Assembly (NCBI RefSeq): GCF_965200585.1
Contig: NZ_OZ241361.1
Length of the DNA stretch: 64,000 nt
Strand: one strand, 5' to 3'
DNA from: Bacterioplanoides sp965200585
Lineage (GTDB): Bacteria > Pseudomonadota > Gammaproteobacteria > Pseudomonadales > Oceanobacteraceae
Position numbers and translations under genes: made by a program. Under the pieces are notes generated by a model. The model was not told the origin of the DNA. It was given only the letters and a program-made list of their open reading frames with translations, and made no database searches. The first letter of the stretch is position 1, and the number at the start of each line of letters is the position of its first letter. Positions 8,794 through 18,383 of the stretch are shown here, piece after piece.

Positions 8794-8829
8794 AAAAACG
8801 GATTGTGCGTCACCACACAATCCGTTTTT
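8794..8829. terminator. Bidirectional Rho-independent terminator
   Basis: A perfect 14-bp stem (8794-8807 with 8816-8829, ends AAAAACGG / CCGTTTTT) with an 8-nt loop, lying between the convergent hisA-like and RTX genes. A-tract on one side and T-tract on the other serve both directions. Confidence 0.92.
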
Positions 8830-8853
8830 CATTTTTTGCTTTTATTTTCTGTA

Positions 8854-10599
8854 TTAATCGCGCCAGTTGGTCCAGAACGAATCTAACACCTGAGTTTCCG
8901 GGTCGCCCAGCAACCAGATACCACCACCAGCCTTGTCATCCAGACCTTTAATGGCGTTATCTAACGCAGTATGGCTGCCCGAGAAATTACTAAAGCCCAT
9001 TAAACCAGCTCCCTTATTTTGACCTGAGCTGTTGTAATAGCTGCTACCATAACTTCGAGTGATACCTTCAATCGTAGATGTACCAAGAGAGTCGCAGTCG
9101 TTCATATTATCAGTGTTACGGAAGCATCGGTTATAACCACCACCACCGCCACCATTGGGGTATGCATCACCACGATTGTATAACCAATCGTTGCCGTCAC
9201 CACCATAAAAGCCCTGATCGTCATTGCTGTCCATCACGGCTAAAAAATCATGGCCACCACCACCGTACAGCTCCGAAGAACCATTGGTGATAACCAAAAT
9301 ATCGTCGCCGGATTCACCCCACATACGGGACTTTTTCGACCAGGCGCCACCGGCACTGTCTTTCATCACATCATTGCCGCTGCCGCCACGCATACGGTCT
9401 CGGTGGCCTCCATCTCCGAACATCAGGTCATCGTGTTCATTGCCCCACATATGATCGTGGCCGTCGCCACCGTACATGATGTCTTCGCCTTGATTGCCGT
9501 GTAACTCGTCATTGTTATTGCCGCCACGAATAATATCGTTGCCTCGGCCACCCACAATATAATCATTGCCATCACCACCTTCTAAGATGTCGTTGGCCGG
9601 GCTGCCTGCAATGTGGTCATCACCACCTTCGCCTTTAATCACTACCGTTACATCGGAATATTGGGCGCTGATGATATCGGTGCCATTGCCACCCGTAATG
9701 GAGATGCGAATCACGTTTTTGTCGTCCCAACGGTGGCACTGATAAACTTCAGTAGGCACTACACTCTTGAAGCAGGCGATGGCCGTACCATTCAGGCTGG
9801 CTACCTGTAGAGAAACCGTCAGATTGTTATACGAGGTAGTGGCATCTGGCATAGTGACATACGCAAAGGCGCCGTAGGTGGTATTCACCAGATTGGTGCT
9901 AAAGCCAGATGGTAAGCCTGTGTGTGGTTTTCTCAGCAAGGCATTACGGCCAATGCGCCAGGCATTGTATTCATCTTCGGTATGAAATTCGGGCACCATT
10001 GGCCCCCATTCTTCACCACCTTCGGTACGGCCATCAATGCCCGACCAACCGGTGTAAGTATCGCTGCCAGCCCCGCCATCTAAGAAATCATTGCCCTGGT
10101 CGCCGTTGAGGTCGTCGTTGCCGTCGCCACCGTACAGAGCATCGTCACCTTCGCCGCCAATCAATTCATCGTGGCGGCCATTCCCGGCCAGCATATCATT
10201 GTCAGCACCACCGTTGAGCAGGTCATTGGCTGGGCCAGTGGTAATAAAATCCACGCCGTCTTCGCCATACACTTCCTGCTTCATATTAAATTCATGGGCG
10301 CTGTAGGAATCGTTACCAGCGCCCAGATAAAAACGGATACCTTGATAGCTGGAAAGATCGCGTTCTTCACAGGTGTTGTTAATGGTGATGGAAGCGGCGT
10401 TTTTAGTGCCGGAAATCGAAACCACATCGCGGTCGTTGGTGGTATGAAATTCAAGGTAGCCACCATTGGCTGCGATGCTGATGTCGGGCGACAGGGTGTC
10501 GCAAACAATTTCAGGCGTGTCTGAGAATGCAAAACTCTGTGACGCCATCAATAGCGAACACAAGGATACGGCGGCGGTTAAAGGAGTGGTACTGCGCAT
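8854..10599 (-). CDS. RTX (hemolysin-type calcium-binding repeat) secreted protein
   Basis: A 581-residue protein with a Sec signal peptide (TAAVSLCSLLMASQSFAFS). It has two blocks of GGxGxDxUx nonapeptides, at about 125-185 (e.g. GGEGDDALYGGDGNDDLNGD) and about 325-490. Each block is preceded by a beta-rich segment, and the joins are alike (TGPANDLLNGG in the first, AGSPANDILEGG in the second), so the protein is an internal duplication. RTX repeats bind calcium outside the cell. A Sec signal is unusual: most RTX proteins leave by a C-terminal type I signal, and no T1SS genes are nearby. Surface or adhesin-like use is possible, enzymatic activity is not evident. Confidence 0.88.
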   Translation of the reverse strand: MRSTTPLTAAVSLCSLLMASQSFAFSDTPEIVCDTLSPDISIAANGGYLEFHTTNDRDVVSISGTKNAASITINNTCEERDLSSYQGIRFYLGAGNDSYSAHEFNMKQEVYGEDGVDFITTGPANDLLNGGADNDMLAGNGRHDELIGGEGDDALYGGDGNDDLNGDQGNDFLDGGAGSDTYTGWSGIDGRTEGGEEWGPMVPEFHTEDEYNAWRIGRNALLRKPHTGLPSGFSTNLVNTTYGAFAYVTMPDATTSYNNLTVSLQVASLNGTAIACFKSVVPTEVYQCHRWDDKNVIRISITGGNGTDIISAQYSDVTVVIKGEGGDDHIAGSPANDILEGGDGNDYIVGGRGNDIIRGGNNNDELHGNQGEDIMYGGDGHDHMWGNEHDDLMFGDGGHRDRMRGGSGNDVMKDSAGGAWSKKSRMWGESGDDILVITNGSSELYGGGGHDFLAVMDSNDDQGFYGGDGNDWLYNRGDAYPNGGGGGGYNRCFRNTDNMNDCDSLGTSTIEGITRSYGSSYYNSSGQNKGAGLMGFSNFSGSHTALDNAIKGLDDKAGGGIWLLGDPETQVLDSFWTNWRD

Positions 10600-10756
10600 T
10601 GGAAGACTCTCCGTAAGAACAAGATATTATTGTTATTGAAGAGTACCAGCCATATTTGCCGAAAATGTGTAAGAAATGAGGAAGTGGATTTACCAAACGT
10701 AAAAACAGAAATGCTTGCGGTCGATAAGAGAGGAAGCTGCCTGGTTGGTCAGCTTT

Positions 10757-11614
10757 TTATTCGGGCGAGTCAGGTTCCTGAACTTCTACAGGAAGCTGAG
10801 CACTGGCTTTCATCAGCTGACGAATATCACCGGGTATATTACCGTTCGGGTAATATTTCAGCATGATTTCACTGTAGGTACCGTTATTGATGATTTCTGC
10901 GAGACCTTTTTGAAAAACGCTTACCATGTATTGTGATTTTTTGGGGAATAAAATATCTCCCGTCATGCTGTACACCGGCTTTTCAGATTGAATAAATTCG
11001 GAATACTCTTCCGGGTAGGCTTCTTTAATAATGTCCCAACCAGCCAGCCCTAACGCAATAAACAGATCCTGGCGGCCACTTTTAATGATGTAAGGGCTCT
11101 GTTCCAGTCTGGATACCAGATAAGGTTGAATATTAAATTTTTTAAATAAGGGGGCTAACGCACCACCTTTCAGATAAAGAATGTTTTTATCTTTCAGGTC
11201 ACTTAACTCGTTAAAGTGAATACCATCGGGAAAATTCTTTTTCAGGCCATAAAAATAAAATTGTGGGCGGTACACCTGGACAGGAATGTATTCATCGCTC
11301 AGCTGATTGCGCTTCAACCAGGAGCGGGAACCCAACACGGCATCAATATTATCGCGTTCGACGGCCCAGAAAATTCTCGGAATCGGGTATTGATGGAATT
11401 GAACCTTAATGCCCTGAGAAGCAAACACCGCGGTGGCAATGTCGGTACCAACACTGCCTTTCACATCAAGAATCGGCGGGTAATGAGTCAGTGAAATGGT
11501 AACGGAGTGAGGCAATTCCTGAGCAGGGGCCATACCTGAAAACAACAGAGTATTCAGCAGTAAGACCACCCACAACAGCAGGTCAGAGTTAGTTTTTATT
11601 GTTTTTGTTGCCAA
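10757..11614 (-). CDS. Periplasmic solute-binding protein, family 3 type, orphan
   Basis: A 285-residue protein starting with TTG at 11614 (AGAGGAA lies upstream) and a signal peptide ending GMAPAQE. The body shows the PBPb/SBP_bac_3 pattern: TISLTHYPPILDVKGSVGTD near the N-terminus, AVERDNIDAVLGSR, ILYLKGGALAPLFKKF, and a C-terminal QKGLAEIINNGTYSEIMLKY that is typical of polar amino acid binders. No ABC permease or ATPase adjoins it, so it may feed a distant transporter, or act as a sensor subunit. Ligand unknown. It follows the HDOD gene on the same strand with a 35-bp gap. Confidence 0.8.
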   Translation of the reverse strand: MATKTIKTNSDLLLWVVLLLNTLLFSGMAPAQELPHSVTISLTHYPPILDVKGSVGTDIATAVFASQGIKVQFHQYPIPRIFWAVERDNIDAVLGSRSWLKRNQLSDEYIPVQVYRPQFYFYGLKKNFPDGIHFNELSDLKDKNILYLKGGALAPLFKKFNIQPYLVSRLEQSPYIIKSGRQDLFIALGLAGWDIIKEAYPEEYSEFIQSEKPVYSMTGDILFPKKSQYMVSVFQKGLAEIINNGTYSEIMLKYYPNGNIPGDIRQLMKASAQLPVEVQEPDSPE

Positions 11615-11649
11615 CGTCTGTTTGTTCCTCTCATTTACAGCACCAGAGG

Positions 11650-13047
11650 TTACGGTTTATTTAACAGGCTGACCAGCTCATCTAAATCGTCCATTTTACT
11701 CATCACCGATGCGGTCACATCGTCAACAGCTTCTGCCGTCAGGTTCAGGTCTTCCAGCAGCCAGGGCTCCGGTGTTTCGTAAGGGCCATCACCAAAACCA
11801 TGGCGGCGTAACGCCCGGGTGGCGATGTATAAAATCCGGGCGTATTCCTTATGCTCCCCTTCGTATTGGGAATTATGCTGATGACGCAGGGCTGTCACCA
11901 GTTCTTCCGGCATGCGCCATTGCTGCATCAGGCAGCTGGAGACCTGCTCCCGGGTCATACCCAGTAAATGGCGTTCAATATAAAAACGGTTGATGTGTGG
12001 GTTGGCTTCGATATGACGGTTTATCAACGCAAATTGAGGCGGAAAAACGTGCCCCAATACCAGAAAACCGAAGTTGTGTAGCAAACCACATAAATAGGCT
12101 AAGCCCTGACTGGGGCGCTCTTTCGCTGGAATCAGGCGAGTAATTTCACCACATAGCGCCGCGGTAACCACCGCTTGTTGCCAGAACGGTGCATAGCCGT
12201 GTGGGCCTTCTTTCGGCACTGACAGGGTGCGGCCTAATGCCAGGCCCAGCGCCAGATTAATCACCAGATCAAAGCCCAGTACCCGTAACACTGCATCTTC
12301 AACCGTGCTGATTTCGCCCCGTACACCGTAATAGGGAGAACGCGCCCAACTAACCACCTGAGCTGACATGCCGGGGTCCAGTTCAACGGCTTGCGCCAGG
12401 GTTACGGTATCGGCATTAGGATCGACCCGTAACTCAATAATCTTGCGGGCGGTTTCCGGCAGCGGTGGTAAATCGAGGGTTTCTTCCAGGCGTTGCTGAA
12501 TACGGATCGGGGTAAATTGCTGAATGGCAGCGTGAATATCTTTCAGATCCGCTTCTTCATCGTTGCCATGAATATCCTGTGGCAAACGCGCGGTGTAATT
12601 GCCGGTATGTGAGCTGCTGATCAGGTTGCGGAAATCTTCCATCGGAATCTTGAGCCACTCGTGTTCCGCCCCGGAAACGATAAATAACTCTTCCTGCTTC
12701 AGTAGTGACTCATCCACCATGGATTCCATCCGGGTGACCTGTGGTAAGGCCGGAAACTGATCAATGCCGTGACGCTGTTTCAGGCGCTGTAACTCATCGG
12801 CCGATAACGCGGTGAAATGGCGACCAAAAACAAACTCCAGACGATTCAGGTCGAGAATACGATTACCAGGAACCACCACCTGTACTTTGCCATGCTGATC
12901 TTTCAGAAAAATCGCATTGGTCACTTTGGATGAATAAGACGCGGGAGGGTTACTTTGCATAAGATTAAATACTTCTTCGTCGTCAGTCAGAGAATAAGGC
13001 ACATGCCATTCGTCCAGAACTTTCATCACTGTAGCCGGTATCGTCAT
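11650..13047 (-). CDS. Fusion of YbaK-like deacylase domain and HDOD domain
   Basis: Using the ATG at 13047 (AAGGA upstream, and clear of recG) gives 465 residues. Residues about 1-150 resemble the YbaK/ProX tRNA-editing fold (MKVLDEWHVPYSLT, SKVTNAIFLKDQHGKVQVVV, RLEFVFGRHFTALS). From about 205 an HDOD domain follows (LPPLPETARKIIEL, AVELDPGMSAQVVSWARSPY, VEDAVLRVLGFDLVINLALG, CGLLHNFGFLVLGHVFP), extending close to the C-terminus. HDOD proteins are signalling or output regulators related to HD phosphohydrolases but lacking their metal site. The pairing with an aminoacyl-tRNA-deacylase-like domain suggests sensing of tRNA or amino acids; that is inference. A longer frame from 13149 would overlap recG and is less likely. 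Confidence 0.82.
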   Translation of the reverse strand: MTIPATVMKVLDEWHVPYSLTDDEEVFNLMQSNPPASYSSKVTNAIFLKDQHGKVQVVVPGNRILDLNRLEFVFGRHFTALSADELQRLKQRHGIDQFPALPQVTRMESMVDESLLKQEELFIVSGAEHEWLKIPMEDFRNLISSSHTGNYTARLPQDIHGNDEEADLKDIHAAIQQFTPIRIQQRLEETLDLPPLPETARKIIELRVDPNADTVTLAQAVELDPGMSAQVVSWARSPYYGVRGEISTVEDAVLRVLGFDLVINLALGLALGRTLSVPKEGPHGYAPFWQQAVVTAALCGEITRLIPAKERPSQGLAYLCGLLHNFGFLVLGHVFPPQFALINRHIEANPHINRFYIERHLLGMTREQVSSCLMQQWRMPEELVTALRHQHNSQYEGEHKEYARILYIATRALRRHGFGDGPYETPEPWLLEDLNLTAEAVDDVTASVMSKMDDLDELVSLLNKP

Positions 13048-13112
13048 CGCATCAATCCTTGTTAAGTGCGGTGAGCACCGCAGTTCAGAAAAGAGATATG
13101 CAATAAATATAG

Positions 13113-15248
13113 TCAAACATTGGCAAAACGCTCGGCTTCTCCGAGCCAACGTTGAATCAGTGGCTCAACGGTGTGTGGATGGTGATTCCACAGCTGTTCG
13201 GCCATTTCTCGTACCTGAGGCAGCAAGTCGCCATCACGCTGCAAATCTGCCACGCGCAGCATCTGTAAACCGGTCTGACGGGTGCCGAGCATTTCACCCG
13301 GGCCACGAATCATCAGATCCTGCTCGGCGATATAAAAACCATCCTGACTATCACGCATTACCTGTAAGCGTTGCTTGCTGGTAAATGACAACGGTGATTT
13401 GTACAGCAGCACACAATGACTTTTGGCGCTGCCACGCCCGACTCGACCACGCAGCTGGTGGAGCTGGGCCAGGCCTAAGCGTTCCGGGTTTTCGATAATC
13501 ATCAGGCTGGCATTAGGAACATCAACCCCGACTTCAATCACGGTCGTTGCGACTAATAAGTCGAGTTCGTGGGCTTTAAACGCCGCCATAATGTCGGCTT
13601 TTTCGGCTGGTTTCATGCGCCCATGAACTAAACCAATACGCAGGTGCGGCAGGGCGGCTTTAAGTTCTTCGGCGGTGTTTTCGGCGGCCTGACATTGCAA
13701 TGCTTCGCTTTCTTCAATCAGGGTGCAGACCCAATAGGCCTGCGCGGCTTCTCCACCGTTCTCTTTCCCAGAAGTGTCGGGCGCACAAGCGGCACTGACG
13801 CGTTGAATAATCTCCGGTCGACGGTTATCGGCCAGTGCCACCGTGGTAATTGGGCTGCGGCCGGGTGGTAGCTCATCAATCACCGAGGTATCTAAATCGG
13901 CATAGGCACTCATCGCCAGAGTACGAGGAATCGGGGTGGCGGTCATAATCAGCTGGTGTGGCGATAAACCCATTTGTACGCCTTTTTCGCGCAGCTCCAG
14001 CCGTTGATGCACACCAAAACGATGTTGCTCATCAACAATGATTAACCCCAGCTTTTGAAAGGTAACATCGTCCTGAAACAGCGCATGAGTGCCCACAACC
14101 AGTTGGGCACTACCATCCGCGATATCGGTGAGTGCCTGAGTGCGTGCTTTGCCTTTTACCTTACCCGCCAGCCAGCCACAACGAATGCCTAACGGTTCAA
14201 ACCAGCCGGATAAATTATTCAGGTGTTGCTCGGCAAGAATTTCGGTCGGTGCCATTAACGCCACCTGATAACCGGCTTCCAGCACGTCGCAGGCAGCGAG
14301 GGCGGCAACTAAGGTTTTACCCGAGCCGACATCGCCCTGTACCAGTCGCAGCATGGGGTACGGTTGTTGAATATCCTGCTCAATTTCTTTCACTACCCGT
14401 TGCTGTGCCCCGGTTGGGGTAAAGGGCAATTGCGCTAATAACTGCTGTTGTAACGTCTGAGGCGATTCTGGTGTTTGTGGAGTTTGTGAAGTGAGAATGG
14501 CTGGTGCCTTATGGGCTTGAACCTGAGCGCGGATTTTATGCAACGACAGCTGGTGGGCCAGCAACTCCTCCAGAATCAAGCGCTTTTGTGCCGGGTGCTG
14601 GCCGGATAATAAATACGCCAGGTCGGTATCACGGTCGGGCTGATGCAGAAATAACAGCGATTCTTCCAGTGTTGGCAAGCGCCACTGGGCCAACCATTGT
14701 GACGGGAATAAATCAGTTAATGCCACCTGCTGAGAGCGCAACAATTCATGCGCTTGTTCATGCAGCAAGCGCAGCCGTTGTTGTGAAATACCATCGGTGG
14801 CGGGATAAACCGGTGTCAGGGTGGCTTCTAATTCCTCGTCTAAGCCGTCTTCTAGGATTTTGTATTCCGGGTGATAAATTTCTAACCCGCTGGCACCACG
14901 GCGTGGCTCGCCATAGCAGCGTAGCGTAGTACCGCTACTGAACTGTTTTTTCTGCGCGGCGCTGAAGTGATAAAAGCGCAGGCTGATCACGCCACTGGCA
15001 TCCTGCAATTTGACTAACAGGCTACGGCGTTTGCCAAACACCACATTCGCGCCCCGGGTTTCACCCTGAAATACCGCCGGTCGTTGTGGCTGCAAGCCAG
15101 CAATGGGGGTAATACGACTGCGGTCTTCGTAACGAAACGGCAGATGGAAATAGAGGTCGGCCAGGGTAAAAATATTCAGCTTGTGCAGTTGTTCTGCCAG
15201 CTTGGGGCCAACCCCTTTTAAGTCGGTGAGTTTACTGAGTTTGCTCAC
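13113..15248 (-). CDS. recG: ATP-dependent DNA helicase RecG
   Basis: A 711-residue protein close to the E. coli length of 693. It starts with the wedge region (LTDLKGVGPKLAEQL), has the OB fold with RFYHFSAAQKKQF, then the helicase core: GDVGSGKT (305-312), DEQH box (406-409), TATPIPRTLAM, and the C-terminal TTVIEVGVDVPNAS and QLRGRVGRG motifs. RecG regresses stalled replication forks and branch-migrates Holliday junctions. Two low-complexity inserts (SQTPQTPESPQT near 254-265, and TSGKENGGEA between motifs IV and V) explain the extra length. It is followed by the HDOD gene and preceded by oxyR, as recG-oxyR often are in gammaproteobacteria. Confidence 0.97.
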   Translation of the reverse strand: MSKLSKLTDLKGVGPKLAEQLHKLNIFTLADLYFHLPFRYEDRSRITPIAGLQPQRPAVFQGETRGANVVFGKRRSLLVKLQDASGVISLRFYHFSAAQKKQFSSGTTLRCYGEPRRGASGLEIYHPEYKILEDGLDEELEATLTPVYPATDGISQQRLRLLHEQAHELLRSQQVALTDLFPSQWLAQWRLPTLEESLLFLHQPDRDTDLAYLLSGQHPAQKRLILEELLAHQLSLHKIRAQVQAHKAPAILTSQTPQTPESPQTLQQQLLAQLPFTPTGAQQRVVKEIEQDIQQPYPMLRLVQGDVGSGKTLVAALAACDVLEAGYQVALMAPTEILAEQHLNNLSGWFEPLGIRCGWLAGKVKGKARTQALTDIADGSAQLVVGTHALFQDDVTFQKLGLIIVDEQHRFGVHQRLELREKGVQMGLSPHQLIMTATPIPRTLAMSAYADLDTSVIDELPPGRSPITTVALADNRRPEIIQRVSAACAPDTSGKENGGEAAQAYWVCTLIEESEALQCQAAENTAEELKAALPHLRIGLVHGRMKPAEKADIMAAFKAHELDLLVATTVIEVGVDVPNASLMIIENPERLGLAQLHQLRGRVGRGSAKSHCVLLYKSPLSFTSKQRLQVMRDSQDGFYIAEQDLMIRGPGEMLGTRQTGLQMLRVADLQRDGDLLPQVREMAEQLWNHHPHTVEPLIQRWLGEAERFANV

Positions 15249-15264
15249 GTCGCCTATCCGTTGT

Positions 15265-16173
15265 TTAGTCGATACGACACTGACGTGCGGTATTCAGCAA
15301 CAAATCAACCGCCTGACCACGCGGGAAGCTGGCGCGCCATGCCAAAGCGACGGTACGGCTGGGAGCGGATTGCTCGGTTGATGAAGTGAATGGGCGGGTG
15401 GTCACCAGTGTCTGGTCCAGATTGCTGATGGCCGACTCCGGCAGCACGGTAATGCCTAAGCCGGTGGCGACCATATGCTTCAGCGTTTCCAGTGAACTGC
15501 CTTCGGTCACACTGCCTAAGCGCTTATGGTGTTTCTTGCTCAGCGCCGGGCAGGCTTCAAATACCTGATCACGGAAGCAGTGTCCCTGACCCAGCATTAA
15601 TAAGTCTTCATCCACCAGTTGATGTGGGTCGATGCTTTCCCGCTCACACCAGGGGTGATCTTTGGGTAATACCACCACAAAGTTTTCGTCGTACAGAGGG
15701 CGGGTTAATACGTCAGGCTCGTTAAACGGCAGGGCAACAATAATGGCATCCAGTTCACCATCGCGCAGCTGGCGACGTAACACGCCGGTGTAGTTCTCTT
15801 CCAGATACAGCGGCATGGTGGATGCCTGCTGGTGGATTTGTGGCACCAGATGGGGAAACAGGTAGGGGCCAATGGTGAAAATGGCGCCCAGTTTCAGCGG
15901 TGTGGATAACTGGTCTTTACCGGCACTGGCAATTTCTTTAATCGCCCGCGATTCTTCCAGCACTTTTTGCGCCTGAGCAATAATTTGTTCACCCAGCGGC
16001 GTTACCGTGACTGAGCTTTTGCTGCGCTCGAAGATAGCAATATCCAGCTCCCCTTCGAGTTTTTTAATCGCCACGCTTAATGTTGGCTGGCTGACAAAAC
16101 ACTTCTCGGCGGCACGGCCAAAGTGACGTTCCTGGGCCAGGGTGACGATGTACTTCAGCTCTGTTAACGTCAT
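15265..16173 (-). CDS. oxyR: Hydrogen peroxide sensor and regulator OxyR
   Basis: A 302-residue LysR-type regulator. The N-terminal winged HTH is MTLTELKYIVTLAQERHFGR with AAEKCFVSQPTLSVAIKKLE. The redox pair is exactly as in E. coli OxyR: C199 in GQGHCFRD and C208 in FEACP, which form a disulfide on peroxide exposure and switch on ahpC, ahpF, katG-type genes. It is immediately upstream of recG (16 bp), probably co-transcribed. ahpC and ahpF are in this window at 51.6 and 53.5 kb and share an upstream element that could be its target. Confidence 0.96.
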   Translation of the reverse strand: MTLTELKYIVTLAQERHFGRAAEKCFVSQPTLSVAIKKLEGELDIAIFERSKSSVTVTPLGEQIIAQAQKVLEESRAIKEIASAGKDQLSTPLKLGAIFTIGPYLFPHLVPQIHQQASTMPLYLEENYTGVLRRQLRDGELDAIIVALPFNEPDVLTRPLYDENFVVVLPKDHPWCERESIDPHQLVDEDLLMLGQGHCFRDQVFEACPALSKKHHKRLGSVTEGSSLETLKHMVATGLGITVLPESAISNLDQTLVTTRPFTSSTEQSAPSRTVALAWRASFPRGQAVDLLLNTARQCRID

Positions 16174-16310
16174 GTCGTGCTCCGCTTTATTGTCAGATTG
16201 TATAGATTTGAGTTGATTGATTCATCTTATCTATAGATCTTACCGATGAGGTGCAGTGAAATAAAGACTGCTAGGCTAAATAAATCGTAGGATTTTCTGG
16301 AGGAAGGTGC

Positions 16311-17159
16311 ATGGCTCGGATTCTGGTGGTAGGTGCCGGTGATATTGGCGGCCATTTAGCGCAGAAGCTGGTGGAAAATGGACATGATGTATGGGGGCTG
16401 CGGCGATCAGATCGCGCTATTGCTGATGGCGTGCAGTTGATTCAGGCCGATGTGGCCGAGCCGGAAACGCTGATCGATCTGCCAGAGGTGGACATTGTGG
16501 TGTACAGCGTGGCCTCTCCGGCGTTTTCTAAGGAGGGGTATCACACCTATTACTACAAAGGGCTGCGCAATATTATCCGGGCGGTGAAGCCGTCCAGCCC
16601 ACAACGAATTTTCTTTGTGTCGAGCTCCAGTGTGTACCATCAGATGGATGGTGAATGGGTCGACGAAACCACCGAAGTACAGCCCACCAGTTTTGCCGGC
16701 AAAGAAATGCTGGCGGCCGAACAGGCACTGCTGCGTGATAAACTGCCGGGCACGGTGGTGCGCCTGACGGGGGTTTATGGCCCGGGCCGTAACCGCATGA
16801 TTGAGCAAGCCAAACACGGCGGCCACTGTGACCCGGAACCACCCGTGTGGACCAACCGCATTCACCGTGATGATTGTATTGGGGTGCTACACATGCTGAT
16901 TGAGCGGCAGCTTAATGGTGACCCGCTGGATGATATTTATCTCGCCACCGATGACGAACCAGCGACTTTATTCGACGTGCTGGAATGGATGAAAGATCGC
17001 ATTGGTGATGTGGAGGATGACCACGATCTGCCCGAAGCCACCCGCCGTGCTAATCGCCGCTGCGCTAACAAACGTCTGAAAGCACTGGGCTATCGCTTCC
17101 GCTACCCAAATTACCGTAAAGGTTATGATAAGCAGTTGAATGAGATGGGGCTGATTTAG
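16311..17159 (+). CDS. NAD(P)-dependent SDR family protein (YeeZ-like epimerase/dehydratase)
   Basis: A 282-residue extended/atypical SDR. RILVVGAGDIGGHLAQKL at 3-20 is the Rossmann nucleotide-binding motif in the GxGxxG form, VDIVVYSVASPAF and RIFFVSSSSVYHQ follow the NAD-dependent epimerase order, and TGVYGPGRNRM and NRIHRDDCIGVLH are typical of the YeeZ group. TGGAGGAAGGTGC just before the ATG is a strong ribosome binding site. It is divergent from oxyR. The substrate is unknown; a nucleotide sugar is possible but the neighbours give no support. Confidence 0.85.
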   Translation: MARILVVGAGDIGGHLAQKLVENGHDVWGLRRSDRAIADGVQLIQADVAEPETLIDLPEVDIVVYSVASPAFSKEGYHTYYYKGLRNIIRAVKPSSPQRIFFVSSSSVYHQMDGEWVDETTEVQPTSFAGKEMLAAEQALLRDKLPGTVVRLTGVYGPGRNRMIEQAKHGGHCDPEPPVWTNRIHRDDCIGVLHMLIERQLNGDPLDDIYLATDDEPATLFDVLEWMKDRIGDVEDDHDLPEATRRANRRCANKRLKALGYRFRYPNYRKGYDKQLNEMGLI

Positions 17160-17193
17160 CCGGCTGCTAGAACTCTTGAGCCAGTCAAAAAGA

Positions 17194-18129
17194 TCAGGCG
17201 GCCAGTGCCGAGTGCTGACGCCTGAATTCCCCCGGTCGCTGGCCGTATTGCTTTTTAAAGGCCTGACTAAAGGCCGCTTCCGAGCGATAACCAATCTCTT
17301 CAGCAATGGCATTTAATGCTGTGTTGGTTTCGATTAATAACCGACAGGCTTTTTGCAAGCGCACAAAAATTACGTATTGCAGCGGTGTCATACTGGCTAA
17401 TTCGGTAAAGCGATTGGAAAACGCCGAGCGTGACATATTCACCAGCTGACCGAGATTCTCCACACTCCAGTCGTGGGCTGGGTTGGTATGAATGGCGGTG
17501 AGTACCTGATTAATTCGCTGGTCGGTAAAGGCGGATAAAAACGGAATGGTTTCGTCGCTGGCTTCCAGCGTGGCGCGGATCACCTGAATCAGAATAATCT
17601 CCGACAAGCGATTCACTATGGCATGAGCTCCCGGGTTCATATTGGCGGCTTCGTGGGCAATAAAGCCCACCGCGCTGTCTAACCATTGGGTGTTGTAACT
17701 GTTGTCGCCCGGTACATAGAGTTTTTTCGGCAGATTATTCAGCAACGGATGATCGGCGGAATCATCAAAGGCAAACTCACCACACACCAGGCAACAACCA
17801 GCACCGCCACCACCATAAATCAACGGCCCTTCGCCGCAATACGACACTTCGTCCAGTACCTGATCGAGCGGTTTGGCATGGGTCTCTGGTTTATCCGTCA
17901 GTTGATGGCTGGCTCCGTGTGGAATCACCACCAGATCACCATTGGATAAATGAATACCTTCGCTGTCACCGTCAATCTGCAGCCAGCACTCGCCACGAAT
18001 CACAATATGAAAGCGCGCCACGTTTGCCTGAGCGGGCACTCCGACGCCCCAGGGTGCGGTTAATTCGGTACGAAAATACAAACTGCTGGAAAGGCGTAAA
18101 GTATTTAATACATCCGTCAGAGCATCCAT
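17194..18129 (-). CDS. AraC family regulator with N-terminal cupin
   Basis: A 311-residue protein: cupin-type ligand domain at about 20-125 (RFHIVIRGECWLQIDGD, LSNGDLVVIPHGASHQL) of the AraC Cupin_6 type, and two HTH motifs at the C-terminus (SVENLGQLVNMSRSAFSNRF; ALNAIAEEIGYRSEAAFSQA), ending in the usual PGEFRR. It contains several cysteines around a GGGGAGCCLVCGEF segment that could respond to redox state or metal; this is speculation. It is divergent from the YHS-domain gene with a 255-bp AT-rich gap, which may be its target. It is convergent with the SDR gene. Confidence 0.88.
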   Translation of the reverse strand: MDALTDVLNTLRLSSSLYFRTELTAPWGVGVPAQANVARFHIVIRGECWLQIDGDSEGIHLSNGDLVVIPHGASHQLTDKPETHAKPLDQVLDEVSYCGEGPLIYGGGGAGCCLVCGEFAFDDSADHPLLNNLPKKLYVPGDNSYNTQWLDSAVGFIAHEAANMNPGAHAIVNRLSEIILIQVIRATLEASDETIPFLSAFTDQRINQVLTAIHTNPAHDWSVENLGQLVNMSRSAFSNRFTELASMTPLQYVIFVRLQKACRLLIETNTALNAIAEEIGYRSEAAFSQAFKKQYGQRPGEFRRQHSALAA

Positions 18130-18383
18130 AAAGTCACCATCGTTGTGTTAGCGGGCTGTTTAAACGCTACCAGACAGCTTGGGCTAAATCATGGAGAAAT
18201 ACAGAATTAAATACGATTTAGTTGTTTTTATGGACTATCTGACATGCGTCATACAAGTTTGTACGAATCAGTATGATTTAAAGTGTTTTTAATATTTTTC
18301 AGACGATATTTCTGGCTGATGATGAATGGGTCGCAGTTAAAGACATTTTTAAATTCAGACCTAAAACAATCAGGAGAATTCTG

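Noticed and set aside
9078..10524. Several plus-strand frames and an apparent repeat array rich in ccaccg/tcaccg words
   Set aside because: These are the antisense of RTX nonapeptide codons (GGxGxD); the repeats are coding and irregular, not CRISPR.
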